Shown: positions 37,675-47,205 of the stretch, one piece after another
Numbering within the stretch: position 1 is the stretch's first letter
Layout: each line of letters starts with the position of its first letter
Source: CAVXTF01 sp963701375
GTDB lineage: Bacteria; Actinomycetota; Acidimicrobiia; Acidimicrobiales; CAVXTF01
DNA length: 64,000 nucleotides
NCBI GenBank assembly: GCA_963701375.1
Contig: CAVOZT010000003.1
Span: 372,001-436,000, forward strand
Direction of reading: 5' to 3'
The notes under the pieces: generated by a model
Told to the model about the DNA's origin: nothing
Seen by the model: only the letters and a program-made list of their open reading frames with translations
Database searches by the model: none
Program-made: the position numbers and the translations under genes

Positions 37675-39105
37675 CTAGATGTCGTAATAGAGCATGAACT
37701 CCCACGGGTGAGGACGCAGCCGAATCGCGTCGACCTCGTTCAAGGTCTTGTAGGAGATCCAAGTCTCGATCAGGTCGTCCGTAAAGACGCCGCCGGCTCT
37801 CAAGAAAGCGTTGTCGTCCTCAAGAGCCTTCAGTGCCTCATCGAGTGACGCGGGCACCTGCGGCACCTGCGCGAGCTCTTCGGGGGGCAGGTCGTAGAGG
37901 TCCTTGTCTACGGGGTCGGGAGGCTCGATCCGGTTCTGCACGCCGTCGAGACCCGCCATCAGCATGGCCGAGAACGCGATGTACGGGTTGCAGGAAGGAT
38001 CGGGGCACCGGAACTCGACGCGCTTTGCCTTGGGGCTCTGCGAGTAGAGGGGAATCCGGCATGCCGCTGAACGGTTCCGCTGGGAGTACACGAGGTTGAC
38101 CGGCGCCTCGTAACCGGGAACCAGCCGCTTGTAGGAGTTGGTGGTAGGCGCCGCGAATGCGAGCACCGCTTTGGCGTGCTTCAGGAGACCGCCGATGTAC
38201 CACCGCCCGATGTCCGAAAGCCCTCCGTACCCGTCCCCGTAGAACAACGGGTTTCCGTCACGCCACAGCGACTGGTGGCAGTGCATGCCCGAACCATTGT
38301 CCTGGAACAGCGGCTTCGGCATGAACGTCGCAGTGAAGCCGGCGGCCCTAGCCACGTTCTTCACGATGTACTTGTAGAGAGTGAGCTTGTCCGCCATGAC
38401 GAGCAGTGTGTCGAAGCGCATGTCGATCTCGGCCTGGCCGGCCGTCGCAACTTCGTGGTGCTGGACCTCGATCTCGATGCCGAGCTGCTCCATCGTGAGG
38501 ATCATCTCGGAGCGCAGGTCTTGGAAGTGGTCGGCCGGTGGAACAGGGAAATAACCCTCTTTGGGTCGGATCTTGTACCCGAGGTTCGGTGCTCCGTCCT
38601 TTCCTTCATTGCCGCTGTTCCAGTGCCCCTCGATCGAGTCGACCTCGTAGAAGGCAGAGTGCCCGTCCTGCGAATAGCGGACGTCGTCGAAGATGAAGAA
38701 CTCCGCCTCCGGCCCGAAGTAACAGGTGTCGGCGACGCCCGTCGTCTTCAGGTACGCCTCTGCCTTCTGCGCGACGTAGCGCGGGTCACGCGAGTACGAC
38801 TCGAGCGTTATCGGATCGCGGACGAAGCAGTTCAGGTTGAGCGTCTTGTGCTGGCGGAACGGGTCGAGCACAGCTGTGTTCGAGTCGGGGAACAGGAGCA
38901 TGTCGGACTCCTGGATCTCCTGGAACCCGCGGATCGAGGAACCGTCGAATCCAACACCTTCTTCGAAGAGATCCTCGGTGAGGGCATGCGCCGGGACAGA
39001 GAAGTGCTGGGTCAGTCCGGGCAGGTCGATGAACCTGAAATCGACGATCTCGACGCCTTCGTCCTGGACCAGGCGAAGCACTTCCCCTGGGGTCCGCTGC
39101 TGCAC
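37675..39105 (-). CDS. glnA: Glutamine synthetase type I, adenylylation-regulated
   Basis: A 476-residue protein starting at GTG 39105, behind AAGGAGGAGAT. Domain order is the N-terminal beta-grasp (DFRFIDLPGLTQHFSVPAHA), the ATP/ammonium-binding catalytic domain (EAEFFIFDDV, GQAEIDMRFDTLLVMADKL, NGSGMHCHQSLW) and the C-terminal part (RCPDPSCNPYIAFSAMLMAG). The tyrosine of KDLYDLPPEE (about residue 404) is the adenylylation site of the GSI-beta class, so GlnE control is expected. It forms dodecamers and makes glutamine from glutamate, ammonia and ATP. It is divergent from a second glutamine synthetase gene across 298 bases. Confidence 0.95.
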   Translation of the reverse strand: MQQRTPGEVLRLVQDEGVEIVDFRFIDLPGLTQHFSVPAHALTEDLFEEGVGFDGSSIRGFQEIQESDMLLFPDSNTAVLDPFRQHKTLNLNCFVRDPITLESYSRDPRYVAQKAEAYLKTTGVADTCYFGPEAEFFIFDDVRYSQDGHSAFYEVDSIEGHWNSGNEGKDGAPNLGYKIRPKEGYFPVPPADHFQDLRSEMILTMEQLGIEIEVQHHEVATAGQAEIDMRFDTLLVMADKLTLYKYIVKNVARAAGFTATFMPKPLFQDNGSGMHCHQSLWRDGNPLFYGDGYGGLSDIGRWYIGGLLKHAKAVLAFAAPTTNSYKRLVPGYEAPVNLVYSQRNRSAACRIPLYSQSPKAKRVEFRCPDPSCNPYIAFSAMLMAGLDGVQNRIEPPDPVDKDLYDLPPEELAQVPQVPASLDEALKALEDDNAFLRAGGVFTDDLIETWISYKTLNEVDAIRLRPHPWEFMLYYDI

Positions 39106-39303
39106 ATCTCCTCCTTGGTTCGCCTTCGCTCGTGTTGCCGGCCTACGTCGAGCACCATTGTCGGGGCTGTCCACCATGCAGACAAGTCCGGCGCGCCCAC
39201 CCGTGCGCGTGTTCGATCGCGTCAAGCCCGGCGACAGGCACAGCCCCACCAGCCGATCGCCGCCCAAGACTCGCGCTGGCTCGTTCTGCCCCGTTGCCCC
39301 AAC

Positions 39304-39320
39304 GTGAACGCTCTGTGAAC
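39304..39320 (+). promoter_or_regulatory. Candidate GlnR binding site
   Basis: GTGAAC occurs twice with starts 11 bases apart (39304 and 39315), in the shared control region of the two glutamine synthetase genes. GlnR of actinobacteria binds two AC-rich half-sites with an 11-base repeat. The fit to the consensus is partial. Confidence 0.4.
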
Positions 39321-39403
39321 CTGCGCTCCGTTTGGTGTCGGGGCGTTCGCCGGCCTGGGAGAATCTCATGGGCCTGATCTCGCCGGGCCAAAACGGAGGC
39401 AAC

Positions 39404-40738
39404 ATGCGCAGCCAGCAGGAATACGTCTTGAGGACGGTGGAAGAGCGAGCCATCCGCTTCGTACAGCTCTGGTTCACGGACGTGCTCGGAACCCCCAAGA
39501 CCTTCAGCATCACGCCTGCCGAGCTCGAGAATGCCCTCGACGAGGGCATGACCTTCGACGGGTCGGCGATCGACGGCTTCAGCCGGATCCAAGAGTCGGA
39601 CGTCCTCGCCCGTCCGGACGTCAAGACCTTCCAGGTCCTGCCGTGGCACCCTGCTGACGTACCCGTAGCGAGCGTGTTCTGCGACATCTTCAACCTCGAC
39701 GGCACCCCGTTCGAAGGGGACCCGCGAAACGCCCTTAGACGGATGCTCGACAAAGCAAGGGCGCAAGGCTTCACCTTCTTCTCAGCTCCGGAGATCGAGT
39801 ACTTCTACTTCGCTGACTCGGACCCCAGCCATGTCCCGGTGACGATCGACTCGGGCTCGTACTTCGAGCTGACAGCCACAGACAAAGCAACCGACCTCCG
39901 AAAGCAGAGCGTGCTCACCCTCGAAGAGATGGGGATCCCGGTCGAGCACGCCCAACACGAGGACGCTCCGAGCCAGCACGAGATCGACCTGCGTTACACC
40001 GACGCCCTCACGATGGCGGACACGGTCATGACTGTGCGCCTGGTGGTAAAGGAGACCGCCCACGCTCACGGGGTCCACGCGAGCTTCATGCCGAAGCCAC
40101 TCTCGGGCGTCCAGGGCTCCGGCATGCACACTCACCTGTCGCTATTCGAAGGTGACACGAACGCGTTCTACGACCCCGAGGACCCATACCTCGTCTCGGG
40201 CGTCGCCAAGCGGTTCATCGCCGGCCTTCTGCGCCACGCCTCTGAGATCACGGCCGTCACCAACCAATGGGTCAATTCCTACAAGCGACTTGTCTCCGGT
40301 TACGAGGCTCCGATCCATGTGTCGTGGGCACGCAACAACCGGTCGGCCCTCGTGCGCATCCCGGTCGTAAAGCGCGGGAAGCCCGAGTCGACCCGGATCG
40401 AGTACAGGGCGCCGGACTCAGCGTGCAACCCGTACCGCGTTCGCCGTCATCCTCGCGGCGGGCCTGAAGGGGATCGAGGAGGGCTACGAGCTGCCTCGCG
40501 AAGCTGCTACGAACTTGTTCGCGATGACACCCGAGGAGCTGGCCGCCGAGGGGATAAGGGCCCTCCCCGGCAGCCTCAACGACGCTGTGATCGAGATGGA
40601 GCGCTCCAGAGCTCGTCGCGGAGACCCTCGGTGAGCACGTATTCGAGTGGTTCATCCGCAACAAGCGCGGCGGAGTGGGCGGCCTACAAAACTCACATCA
40701 GCCAGTTCGAGCTGGACCGCTACCTGCCATTGCTGTGA
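39404..40738 (+). CDS. Second glutamine synthetase family protein, with compensating frameshifts
   Basis: A 444-residue protein from ATG 39404 (GGAGG seven bases upstream). It has FVQLWFTDVLGTPKTFSITP, MTFDGSAIDGFSRIQESD, the catalytic APEIEYFYF, SGMHTHLSLFEG and RIEYRAPDSACNPY. It belongs to the shorter GlnA2-like group, where the adenylylation loop is absent or changed. The frame is shifted between about 40436 (two bases missing: CNPY should continue as LAFAVILAAGLKGIEEGYEL) and 40611 (one extra base), and again to 40672 (one extra base). After that the normal ending EWAAYKTHISQFELDRYLPL returns. The net change is zero, so the frame stays open. Sequence error is most likely. Its stop overlaps glnR. 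Confidence 0.8.
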   Translation: MRSQQEYVLRTVEERAIRFVQLWFTDVLGTPKTFSITPAELENALDEGMTFDGSAIDGFSRIQESDVLARPDVKTFQVLPWHPADVPVASVFCDIFNLDGTPFEGDPRNALRRMLDKARAQGFTFFSAPEIEYFYFADSDPSHVPVTIDSGSYFELTATDKATDLRKQSVLTLEEMGIPVEHAQHEDAPSQHEIDLRYTDALTMADTVMTVRLVVKETAHAHGVHASFMPKPLSGVQGSGMHTHLSLFEGDTNAFYDPEDPYLVSGVAKRFIAGLLRHASEITAVTNQWVNSYKRLVSGYEAPIHVSWARNNRSALVRIPVVKRGKPESTRIEYRAPDSACNPYRVRRHPRGGPEGDRGGLRAASRSCYELVRDDTRGAGRRGDKGPPRQPQRRCDRDGALQSSSRRPSVSTYSSGSSATSAAEWAAYKTHISQFELDRYLPLL

Positions 40739-41431
40739 TCGTTCATCCAGTGGAGCCACTGCTGTGCTTCCCTGACCCGTTGCCGGCCGAGGTCGCCCTC
40801 GCTCTCGACAGGGCCGGCTTCACCTGGAAGGCGGTCAACCGTCCCGAGTTCGTCAGGGCGTCGGAGCCCGAGGACGGCTGGGCCGGAGCCCTGATTTGCG
40901 CCGACATCCATACAGACCGGGCGTTCTCCATGTGCAGGCATCTCAGGAGCGGCGACGACCCGCTCAGACCTCTTCTCATCGTCGTCCGGGCCGACCAGCT
41001 CGCAGACCTGCGGACCCGTGAGAGCTACTTCGACGACTTCTGCCTGATCCCCCTCCACGGGGACGAGCTCGGCGCCCGGGTCGAACAACTCATGAGGCGG
41101 GCCGGCCGCGGACCGACGACGGAGATCATCGAGCACGGACCGCTCGTCCTCAACCTCGAGACGTACCAGGCGGCGGTGTCCGGGCGCGTGCTCGATCTGA
41201 CCTATATGGAGTACGAGCTGCTCCGCTTCCTTGCGGCAAGGCCAGGCAAGGTGTTCACCCGCGAGACACTGCTCAGCAGGGTCTGGGGTTACGAGTACTA
41301 CGGCGGCGCGCGGCACGGTCGACGTCCACATCCGCCGGTTGAGGGCGAAGCTCGGCGAGGAGCACGCACATCTGATCCAGACCGTGCGATCCGTCGGCTA
41401 CCGCCTCGGTCAGGGGACCTGGTCCGGCTGA
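40735..41431 (+). CDS. glnR: GlnR-type orphan response regulator, frameshifted
   Basis: About 231 residues when joined. The N-terminal receiver-like domain (residues 1-120) keeps an Asp in LICADIHTD but not the full acidic pocket, as in actinobacterial GlnR, which works without phosphorylation. The C-terminal OmpR winged helix is clear: GRVLDLTYMEYELLRFLAAR, then PGKVFTRETLLSRVWGYEYY, and DVHIRRLRAKLGEEHAHLIQ, then TVRSVGYRLG. One extra base at about 41311-41314 breaks the frame. GTG 40735 overlaps the glutamine synthetase stop (GTGA). GlnR controls nitrogen assimilation genes including glnA. Confidence 0.85.
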
Positions 41432-41465
41432 ACCCGAGATACCCGAGAAACACGAGCGGGCGACC

Positions 41466-41829
41466 TCAAGAGCGAGCGAGAGCCCACGCCTCTATCTCGA
41501 CGACTGCACCTATCGGAAGGCCAGCGACCGCGACAAGGGTGCGAGCTGGACGGTGCGATCCGAGCTCTTCGACGTAGACGGCGTTGAAAGCCGAGTACTG
41601 CGAGATGTCGGTTAAATAGACCGTGGTCTTGAACACGTCGGGCCAACCGAGCCCGACCTCGCCCAACACCGAAGCGACATTGGCCATCGCCTGGCGCGGT
41701 CCGGGGTTCGAGACCTCCCGCTGCGAGCGCCGGGCCGGACTCACCCGTCGCAAGCCCGACCTGACCCGAGCAGACCACAAAGGGCCCGGCTCTCACGACG
41801 GGCGTGTACGGGCCGACCGGAGTGCTCAT
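41466..41829 (-). CDS. ridA: RidA family protein (imine deaminase), frameshifted
   Basis: About 121 residues when joined. ATG 41829 lies behind AAAGGAG, and its start overlaps the stop of the upstream xanthine-dehydrogenase-like gene by four bases. The sequence shows MSTPVGPYTPVVRAGPFVVC, then SGQVG. After the shift near 41715-41735 it shows QAMANVASVLGEVGLGWPDV, then FKTTVYLTDISQYSAFNAVY and RPARTLVAVAGLPIGAVVEI, then EAWA. Members hydrolyse reactive enamines/imines. The catalytic Arg (RPARTLV) and Glu (EIEAWA) are present. Confidence 0.85.
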
Positions 41830-43528
41830 CTTGTGGCTCCTTTCGTGTTCATCGCGTTCCTGCCGGCCTCGACGGGCCATCTGGGAGGCAGGCCTGCACC
41901 TATCCAAGCGGATGCTGCCGCTGCGGCAAAGACGGCGTCGGACGCGTTGACGGCCGGACTTTCGGATTCGAGCAGTTCAACCTCGACGTGGGGCATCTCA
42001 CGGGCGGGCAAGATGCCGAAGGACCGGATCGTCAGGTCGAGCACCTCTCCCGCGGTATCGACTGCGACGGCCTCGCGCCTCACCCAACCGAGAGCCTGGT
42101 GTACCGCCCCCACGCAATAGGAGCGAAGCACGACCTCGTCCAGCGTCTCCCCGGCGTCGACGACAACCCTGACCTTGTCGTCCTCGACAGTCACGTTCGC
42201 GCTTCCACCATCAGGGGACGAGGCTTCGGCCGTCCACGACGAAACAAGCGGTCGTCCGCCTGTTGTGCCCTGTGCCCTTTGCACCCCGAGCGCGCGCACC
42301 GCTTCAATAAGGATCGTCGCCTCGACCCATCCCGCTCCGCGCACGTCGCCCGAGACCGGCGGACCCGGGATTTCTACGACCTCCACGGAACAGGCTGGAG
42401 CCCGGCACGCGAGGCGTCAACCCAAGCTGAAAGATCGCCGGATCCCGGAGTGCATCCGACTCGCACCTTCCCGGATCCATCGAGCCTCAACCCGACTGCG
42501 ATCGGCGGCCTCTTCGGCCCAAAGCGCACGACGTCCTCACGGCTCAGAAGAACGCGCACAGGTATTCGATGCTCCGCTGCGAGAGTTCTCGCTGCCTCGG
42601 TGACGATCGATTGCAACTTGCCGCCGAACGCACCTCCGTTCGCTACCGGTGACACCGGTTCGCCATCTGGTTCACACCAAGACGCGTCGGGCTCGAGATA
42701 AGCGGGCTCGACGAACGTCGTCTGCAGAGAAACAGCCCAATTGCCAGCCGGAACGTCGATCGGCCAGCTCACTCGCACTCCCGAGTTACGCCCCTGTACC
42801 TTCTTCGCGAGACGTCGGGCTTCGGTCAATGTCGACGCCACCGACCAGCCTCTTTCACTATCCGGCACTGCGACGAGGGCTCCCGCAGGCGCCGAGTCGT
42901 CGGCGAAGCCTGCGAGACCGGCTGCGACCAGGGCACCGACCTTCTGTGGGCAGTGTCCCTCGATCGTCGCGCGACCCGATGCGGCGATCGCGTCGCGCAC
43001 AGTCCTGTTCAACGGTCGTTTGTCTGACAGCTCTTTGTTTGCCGCTTCATCCACTACTTCGTTTTGGAGAGCAGCCTGCGCGCTGACTGCCGCATCGAAG
43101 ATGGTTCTCCAGCCGGTACATCTGCAGAGGTGGGCCGCGAGTGCAGTGGATATGTCGTCGCCTGTGGCGTGAGGTTTGCGCTTGGCAAGTGCGGCGAGTC
43201 GCATGATGATGCCGGGGGTGCAGAAACCGCACTGGCTCGCACCCGATTCGGTGAATGCCTCTGTCCACACTGAAAGTACAAAAGGATCGAGGCCTTCGAG
43301 AGTCGTGATCTCACGCCCTTCGACGCGGCGCACCGGAGTTACGCACGAGACGCGGGCGGCACCGTCGATCCAAACCGTGCAGCACCCACACTGGCCCTGC
43401 GGACTGCAGCCGTCCTTGGCCGACTTGAGGCCGAGACGGTCGCGCAGTACCTCCAACAGAGAGGCGCCGTCGTCGGGGACGGTGACGGCGCGACCGTCTA
43501 CCGAAAAGCTGATCTTGTTGGTGCCGAC
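41826..43528 (-). CDS. Compact xanthine-dehydrogenase-like protein: 2Fe-2S plus molybdopterin domains, frameshifted
   Basis: About 567 residues. Residues 1-150 are a full 2Fe-2S/four-helix iron-sulfur subunit: KDGCSPQGQCGCCTVWIDGA and ASQCGFCTPGIIMRLAALAK hold two cysteine sets, then AAHLCRCTGW. The rest is a shortened molybdopterin domain: NGGAFGGKLQSIV and VRVLLSREDVVRFG, then a C-terminal ALGWVRREAVAVDTAG part ending in ASAWIGAGLPPRWP. A frame change near 42385-42395 joins two open frames. No ATG, GTG or TTG precedes the conserved N-terminus (it begins near GTC 43528), so the start is unresolved; the frame is the same as HesB, whose stop lies 49 bases upstream. The substrate is unknown. 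Confidence 0.7.
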
Positions 43529-43573
43529 TTGGTCAGCGCTCTCGGCGCTCCGCCGCGGAGCCCGACGGCGATG

Positions 43574-43939
43574 TCAGCTGAAAGAGGACCCGCAGCCGCA
43601 GGTCCGCGTCGCGTTCGGGTTCGAGATATGGAAGCCGGCGTCGTTCAAACCGTCGGTGTATTCGAGCGTGGAGCCCTTGAGCAACTGCGCGCTTGCCGCA
43701 TCGACCGCCACGGTCACGTCGCCGTACGCGCGGATGACGTCGTCCTCGGCGGTCTCAGGGTCGAAGAACATCTCGTAGCTGTAACCCGAGCATCCACCAG
43801 GCCTGACTGCGACCCTCAACACCAGCGGCGCGTCCGCCGTCTCCTGAGCCAGCAGGTCGGCGACCTTCTTTTGCGCGGCGTCGGTCAGGGTTATGGGGTC
43901 TGGCCTCTTGCCTATGTTCACGGTGGTCATCGTCGTCAC
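43574..43939 (-). CDS. HesB/IscA/ErpA-type iron-sulfur cluster insertion protein
   Basis: A 121-residue A-type carrier with all three conserved cysteines: VRPGGCSGYSYEMFF in the middle and TCGCGSSFS at the end. It receives and passes Fe-S clusters to targets. It is directly upstream of the Fe-S molybdoenzyme gene, on the same strand, and divergent from the Mrp carrier gene. Confidence 0.9.
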   Translation of the reverse strand: MTTMTTVNIGKRPDPITLTDAAQKKVADLLAQETADAPLVLRVAVRPGGCSGYSYEMFFDPETAEDDVIRAYGDVTVAVDAASAQLLKGSTLEYTDGLNDAGFHISNPNATRTCGCGSSFS

Positions 43940-44096
43940 CGCATGGCCTCCTCGCCTGCGCCGTTGCCGCCAGTTGCGGTTGTCAACTACCGGACTGCTC
44001 TAAGAATACCGGAAGCCCACCCCGTTGCCCCCCGCCGACCCCTGACACCGGGCTCGGTAAAGAGGGCGGCAACCACCCCCCGGTAGGCTCGACCAG

Positions 44097-45254
44097 GTGA
44101 GCGGCCCTGAAGTCCCGAGCAACGCGGCGCTGCTCGATGCCCTTCGAGGTGTGATCGACCCCGAGCTGGGAGACAACATCGTGGACCTCGGAATGGTCCG
44201 GGGAGCGACGGTTGACCCCTCGGGCCGGGTGGATGTCGAGGTGGCACTGACGGTCGCCTCCTGTCCTCTTCGCGGTCAGATCCACGACGACGTGAACGCC
44301 AGACTGCTTGCCGTCCCTGGTGTGACCTCGGTCGAGGTGACAACCGGCGCCATGAACCGCGAAGAGAAGGCCACCCTGATGGACAGGGCCAGGCGCAAGG
44401 CCCAGGAGGACAAGGCGGCAACAGTCGACTTCCCCCCTACGGCCAGGGTCGTCGCGATCGCATCGGGGAAAGGCGGGGTCGGAAAATCCTCGGTCACCGT
44501 CAACCTTGCAGTAGCGCTCGCCCGCCTCGGCTTCGTCGTCGGCGTGCTCGACGCCGACATCGCGGGGTTCTCCGTCCCACGCATGCTCGGTCTCGGCGGT
44601 CAGCTGCGTGCCGACGAGACCCGCAAGATGCTCCCGATGGAACTGGCCGTGGGCGAAGGGTTGTTGAAGGTGATCTCCATGGGCTTCCTCGCAGACGAGG
44701 AGACGGCTGTCATGTGGCGCGGCCTCATTCTCAACAGGGCGCTCCAGCAGTTCCTCGAAGACGTGCGTTGGGGAGATCTCGACTACCTGCTCATTGACAT
44801 GCCTCCGGGAACCGGGGACATCTCGATGGGCCTCGCGAGGATGCTCCCCCGCGCCGAGGTGCTCGTCGTCACCACTCCCCCCATCGCCGCTCAAAAGGTC
44901 GCCGGGCGGGCGGCCGACATGTTCAGGCGGGCGCACGTGAGGGTCGCAGGGGTCATAGAGAACATGACCGCGTTCGAGTGCGAGCACGGTGAGAGCTACT
45001 CGTTGTTCGGTGAGGGTGGCGGTGACAGGCTCGCGGCCGAGATCGGTGTCCCTGTGATCGGACGGATTCCTCTCCACCCCGACATGGTCGCTTCAGCAGA
45101 CCGCGGGGAGCCTGTTGCGCACGGCGACGAAGGAGCTCTCGCAGAAGCATTCGGACAGCTCGCGTCCAGGGTGTCGCGCGACATCTCGCCGGTGGTCGAC
45201 ACCGCATCCTGCACGGCGCGAATGCTCAGGGACATGGAGGAAGGGCTCGGCTGA
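44097..45254 (+). CDS. Mrp/ApbC family iron-sulfur carrier P-loop ATPase
   Basis: A 385-residue protein with an N-terminal MIP18/DUF59 domain (LLDALRGVIDPELGDNIVDL, then VASCPLRGQIHDDV) and a C-terminal deviant Walker A ATPase (VVAIASGKGGVGKSSVTVNL). DADIAGFSVPRMLGLGG and DYLLIDMPPGTGDISMGLAR follow. The CxxC-type cysteine pair used in cluster binding is replaced by CEHGESY here; a single Cys is visible. It delivers Fe-S clusters. Confidence 0.9.
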   Translation: MSGPEVPSNAALLDALRGVIDPELGDNIVDLGMVRGATVDPSGRVDVEVALTVASCPLRGQIHDDVNARLLAVPGVTSVEVTTGAMNREEKATLMDRARRKAQEDKAATVDFPPTARVVAIASGKGGVGKSSVTVNLAVALARLGFVVGVLDADIAGFSVPRMLGLGGQLRADETRKMLPMELAVGEGLLKVISMGFLADEETAVMWRGLILNRALQQFLEDVRWGDLDYLLIDMPPGTGDISMGLARMLPRAEVLVVTTPPIAAQKVAGRAADMFRRAHVRVAGVIENMTAFECEHGESYSLFGEGGGDRLAAEIGVPVIGRIPLHPDMVASADRGEPVAHGDEGALAEAFGQLASRVSRDISPVVDTASCTARMLRDMEEGLG

Positions 45255-45260
45255 GCAGCT

Positions 45261-46213
45261 TCAGCTGGACGACGCGCCCTTCGGCTCTTCGTCCTTTTGG
45301 GGTCGCGCCCGGTCGTCACGCCTCACCCGCCCGTCGCTCGCCACGCTCCTGACCGCCGCCTGCACCTGTGCAGTCGTGAGACCCGACGCGGGTGTCGGCA
45401 CCCAGGTCCCGACCGCCTGCTCGTAGTCCGGGTCTCCGGGAAGAACGATCCTCGCTCCGTGGCCGTCCGAGATGACGCGAGGCAGGACCGCCGGCACGTG
45501 CTCAACCGCTGCGGCGGCTTCGAGCAAGGCATCGGAGGTGGAGAACCGAGATATCGCCTGGAGGTTCTTCACGGTCGGGAAGATGAGGTCGAACTCTCCG
45601 GCGTCGTTGCGGTCAAGAGCCTCCTGTGGCGGGATCCACACGGTCTCGACGGTCTCGAAGTCGTCGTGGATCGCGGTCTGCCCGGGAGGAACGCTCGCTA
45701 CGAAGAAGCGGGTGTCGAAGCGCTTCGGCGCCGGCTCGGGGGTGATCCAGTGCGAGAAGTACAGCACCCGGTCGACGGCGAGCTGCACGTTCGCGCGCTC
45801 GCAGGCATCGAGGAAGCCCACCCTCTTGGCGTTCACCTCGGCCCTGAAAAGTGCGAGGCGCGATTCGGCCGAGACGTCCTGAGGGCGGTAGAGAGCGCCG
45901 CCTGAAGCGCCGGCGGGATAGGCGAACAAGATGCCGGCTTCTTCGAAACACTCCCTGAGTGCCGCCACGAAGAACGCCAGACCTCCCGACCCCAATCCCA
46001 AAAGCGAGCTCGCCTGCTCGTCCGACCTACCCGCGAAACGGTCCGGGCGAGGTCCGAACGGTCACCATCGTCCACCTTCCCACCAGGAAAGACGTACGCA
46101 CCGCCGACGAAGTCAGAGTCGAGATGCCGCCGCAGCATGCAGACCTCGAGCCCGTCGGATTCGTCGCGTACGAGCATGATGGTCGCAGCGTCGCGCGCCG
46201 GAACCGGGGGCAT
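45261..46213 (-). CDS. NUDIX hydrolase (NUDT19/NUDT7-like), frameshifted
   Basis: About 317 residues when joined. ATG 46213 begins PPVPARDAATIMLVRDESDG. The first part holds LRRHLDSDFVGGAYVFPGGK, and the NUDIX box region is LRECFEEAGILFAYP. The frame shifts between about 46005 and 46040. The longer C-terminal half contains DTRFFVASVPPGQTA and is typical of CoA diphosphatase-like NUDT19 proteins. It is convergent with the Mrp gene, six bases apart. Confidence 0.8.
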
Positions 46214-46286
46214 CGGCCGAGAGGCTATCGGCGAAGGAGTCGCACCAAGGGACCGCCACGATGTGGGGTCGTTACGCTGCGAGTTG

Positions 46287-47192
46287 ATGGTGGCGCAGAG
46301 CGAACCCTCTGTTGCTGAACCAGGAGGTGGGGCCCCCACGTCGCACCCCTTGCCGGTTGGGCTTCTCACGCTCGGCGTCGTGACGATCGTGCTCGTCGTG
46401 GTGATCGTGCTCGTGGTGCTCCAACTGACCGGCGCATCCCCCTCGGCTCACGCTCCCACCGTCGTGCAGCAGGCGTCACCTGCGCTAGTAGAGGAGGTGA
46501 CCGCAGTACCGGCAAGCGCATTCGACGCGGTCGGCAACCCTTCCGCGCCGTTGCTTTCTGCGCCGACGGTTTTGAGAGGTAAGCCGGTGCTGTCGATCAA
46601 AGGGCTCCCGGCCGTGGTTTGGGTCGGAGCTCTGTACTGCCCCACGTGTGCCGCCGAGCGTTGGGCGCTCGTCATTGCGCTCGGAAGGTTCGGCACTTTC
46701 GACAAGCTCTTCACGACCGCATCGGCCGGGTCTGAGGTGTTCGGCGACACTCCTACGTTCAGCTTCGACGGCTCGGTGTACCACAGCAGGACGGCCGCAC
46801 TCTCCGCAGTGGAGGAATTCGGCAACCAGCCTTCGAACTACGCGCCTGCCGGTTTTCAGAAGCTCCAGAACCCGAACGCGTTCCAGTCGTCGGTGCTGGG
46901 TTCGTATGACATTTCGCCGTATGCGCATCCGGGTTGGCTGCCGTTCGTAGACGTAGCCAACAAGCTGGTCGTGTCCGGATCGAGCTTCTCGCCCGGGTTG
47001 CTCAACGGAATGTCGATGCAACAGATAGCGGGCCAGCTTTCGAAACCCGACAGTCAAGCCGCCCGGGCGCTCCTTGGAGCCGCGAACCAGTTCACCGCTG
47101 CCATTTGCGCCGCGAGCGGCGAGCGGCCAACAGACGTATGCAGCACTGCCGCAGTTGTTTCTACGTCTGCGAGCCTCGGCTTAGAGCCCTGA
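46287..47192 (+). CDS. DUF929 family membrane-anchored protein with CPTC thioredoxin-like motif
   Basis: A 301-residue protein with one membrane anchor at about residues 26-50 (VGLLTLGVVTIVLVVVIVLV). The extracellular part contains VWVGALYCPTCAAERWALVI, a thioredoxin-like CxxC in a DUF929 domain. ATG 46287 is chosen over the far upstream start, because the anchor begins at a natural distance. Such proteins are common and uncharacterised in actinobacteria and archaea; a role in disulfide chemistry of exported proteins is an inference. Confidence 0.75.
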   Translation: MVAQSEPSVAEPGGGAPTSHPLPVGLLTLGVVTIVLVVVIVLVVLQLTGASPSAHAPTVVQQASPALVEEVTAVPASAFDAVGNPSAPLLSAPTVLRGKPVLSIKGLPAVVWVGALYCPTCAAERWALVIALGRFGTFDKLFTTASAGSEVFGDTPTFSFDGSVYHSRTAALSAVEEFGNQPSNYAPAGFQKLQNPNAFQSSVLGSYDISPYAHPGWLPFVDVANKLVVSGSSFSPGLLNGMSMQQIAGQLSKPDSQAARALLGAANQFTAAICAASGERPTDVCSTAAVVSTSASLGLEP

Positions 47193-47205
47193 GGCTGGAA
47201 CGTCG

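Noticed and set aside
43456..43573. A continuous HesB-molybdoenzyme fusion by stop read-through
   Set aside because: The frames agree and only one stop intervenes, but no read-through signal is visible and HesB ends with its normal CGCGSSFS terminus; an altered start or a sequence error is simpler.
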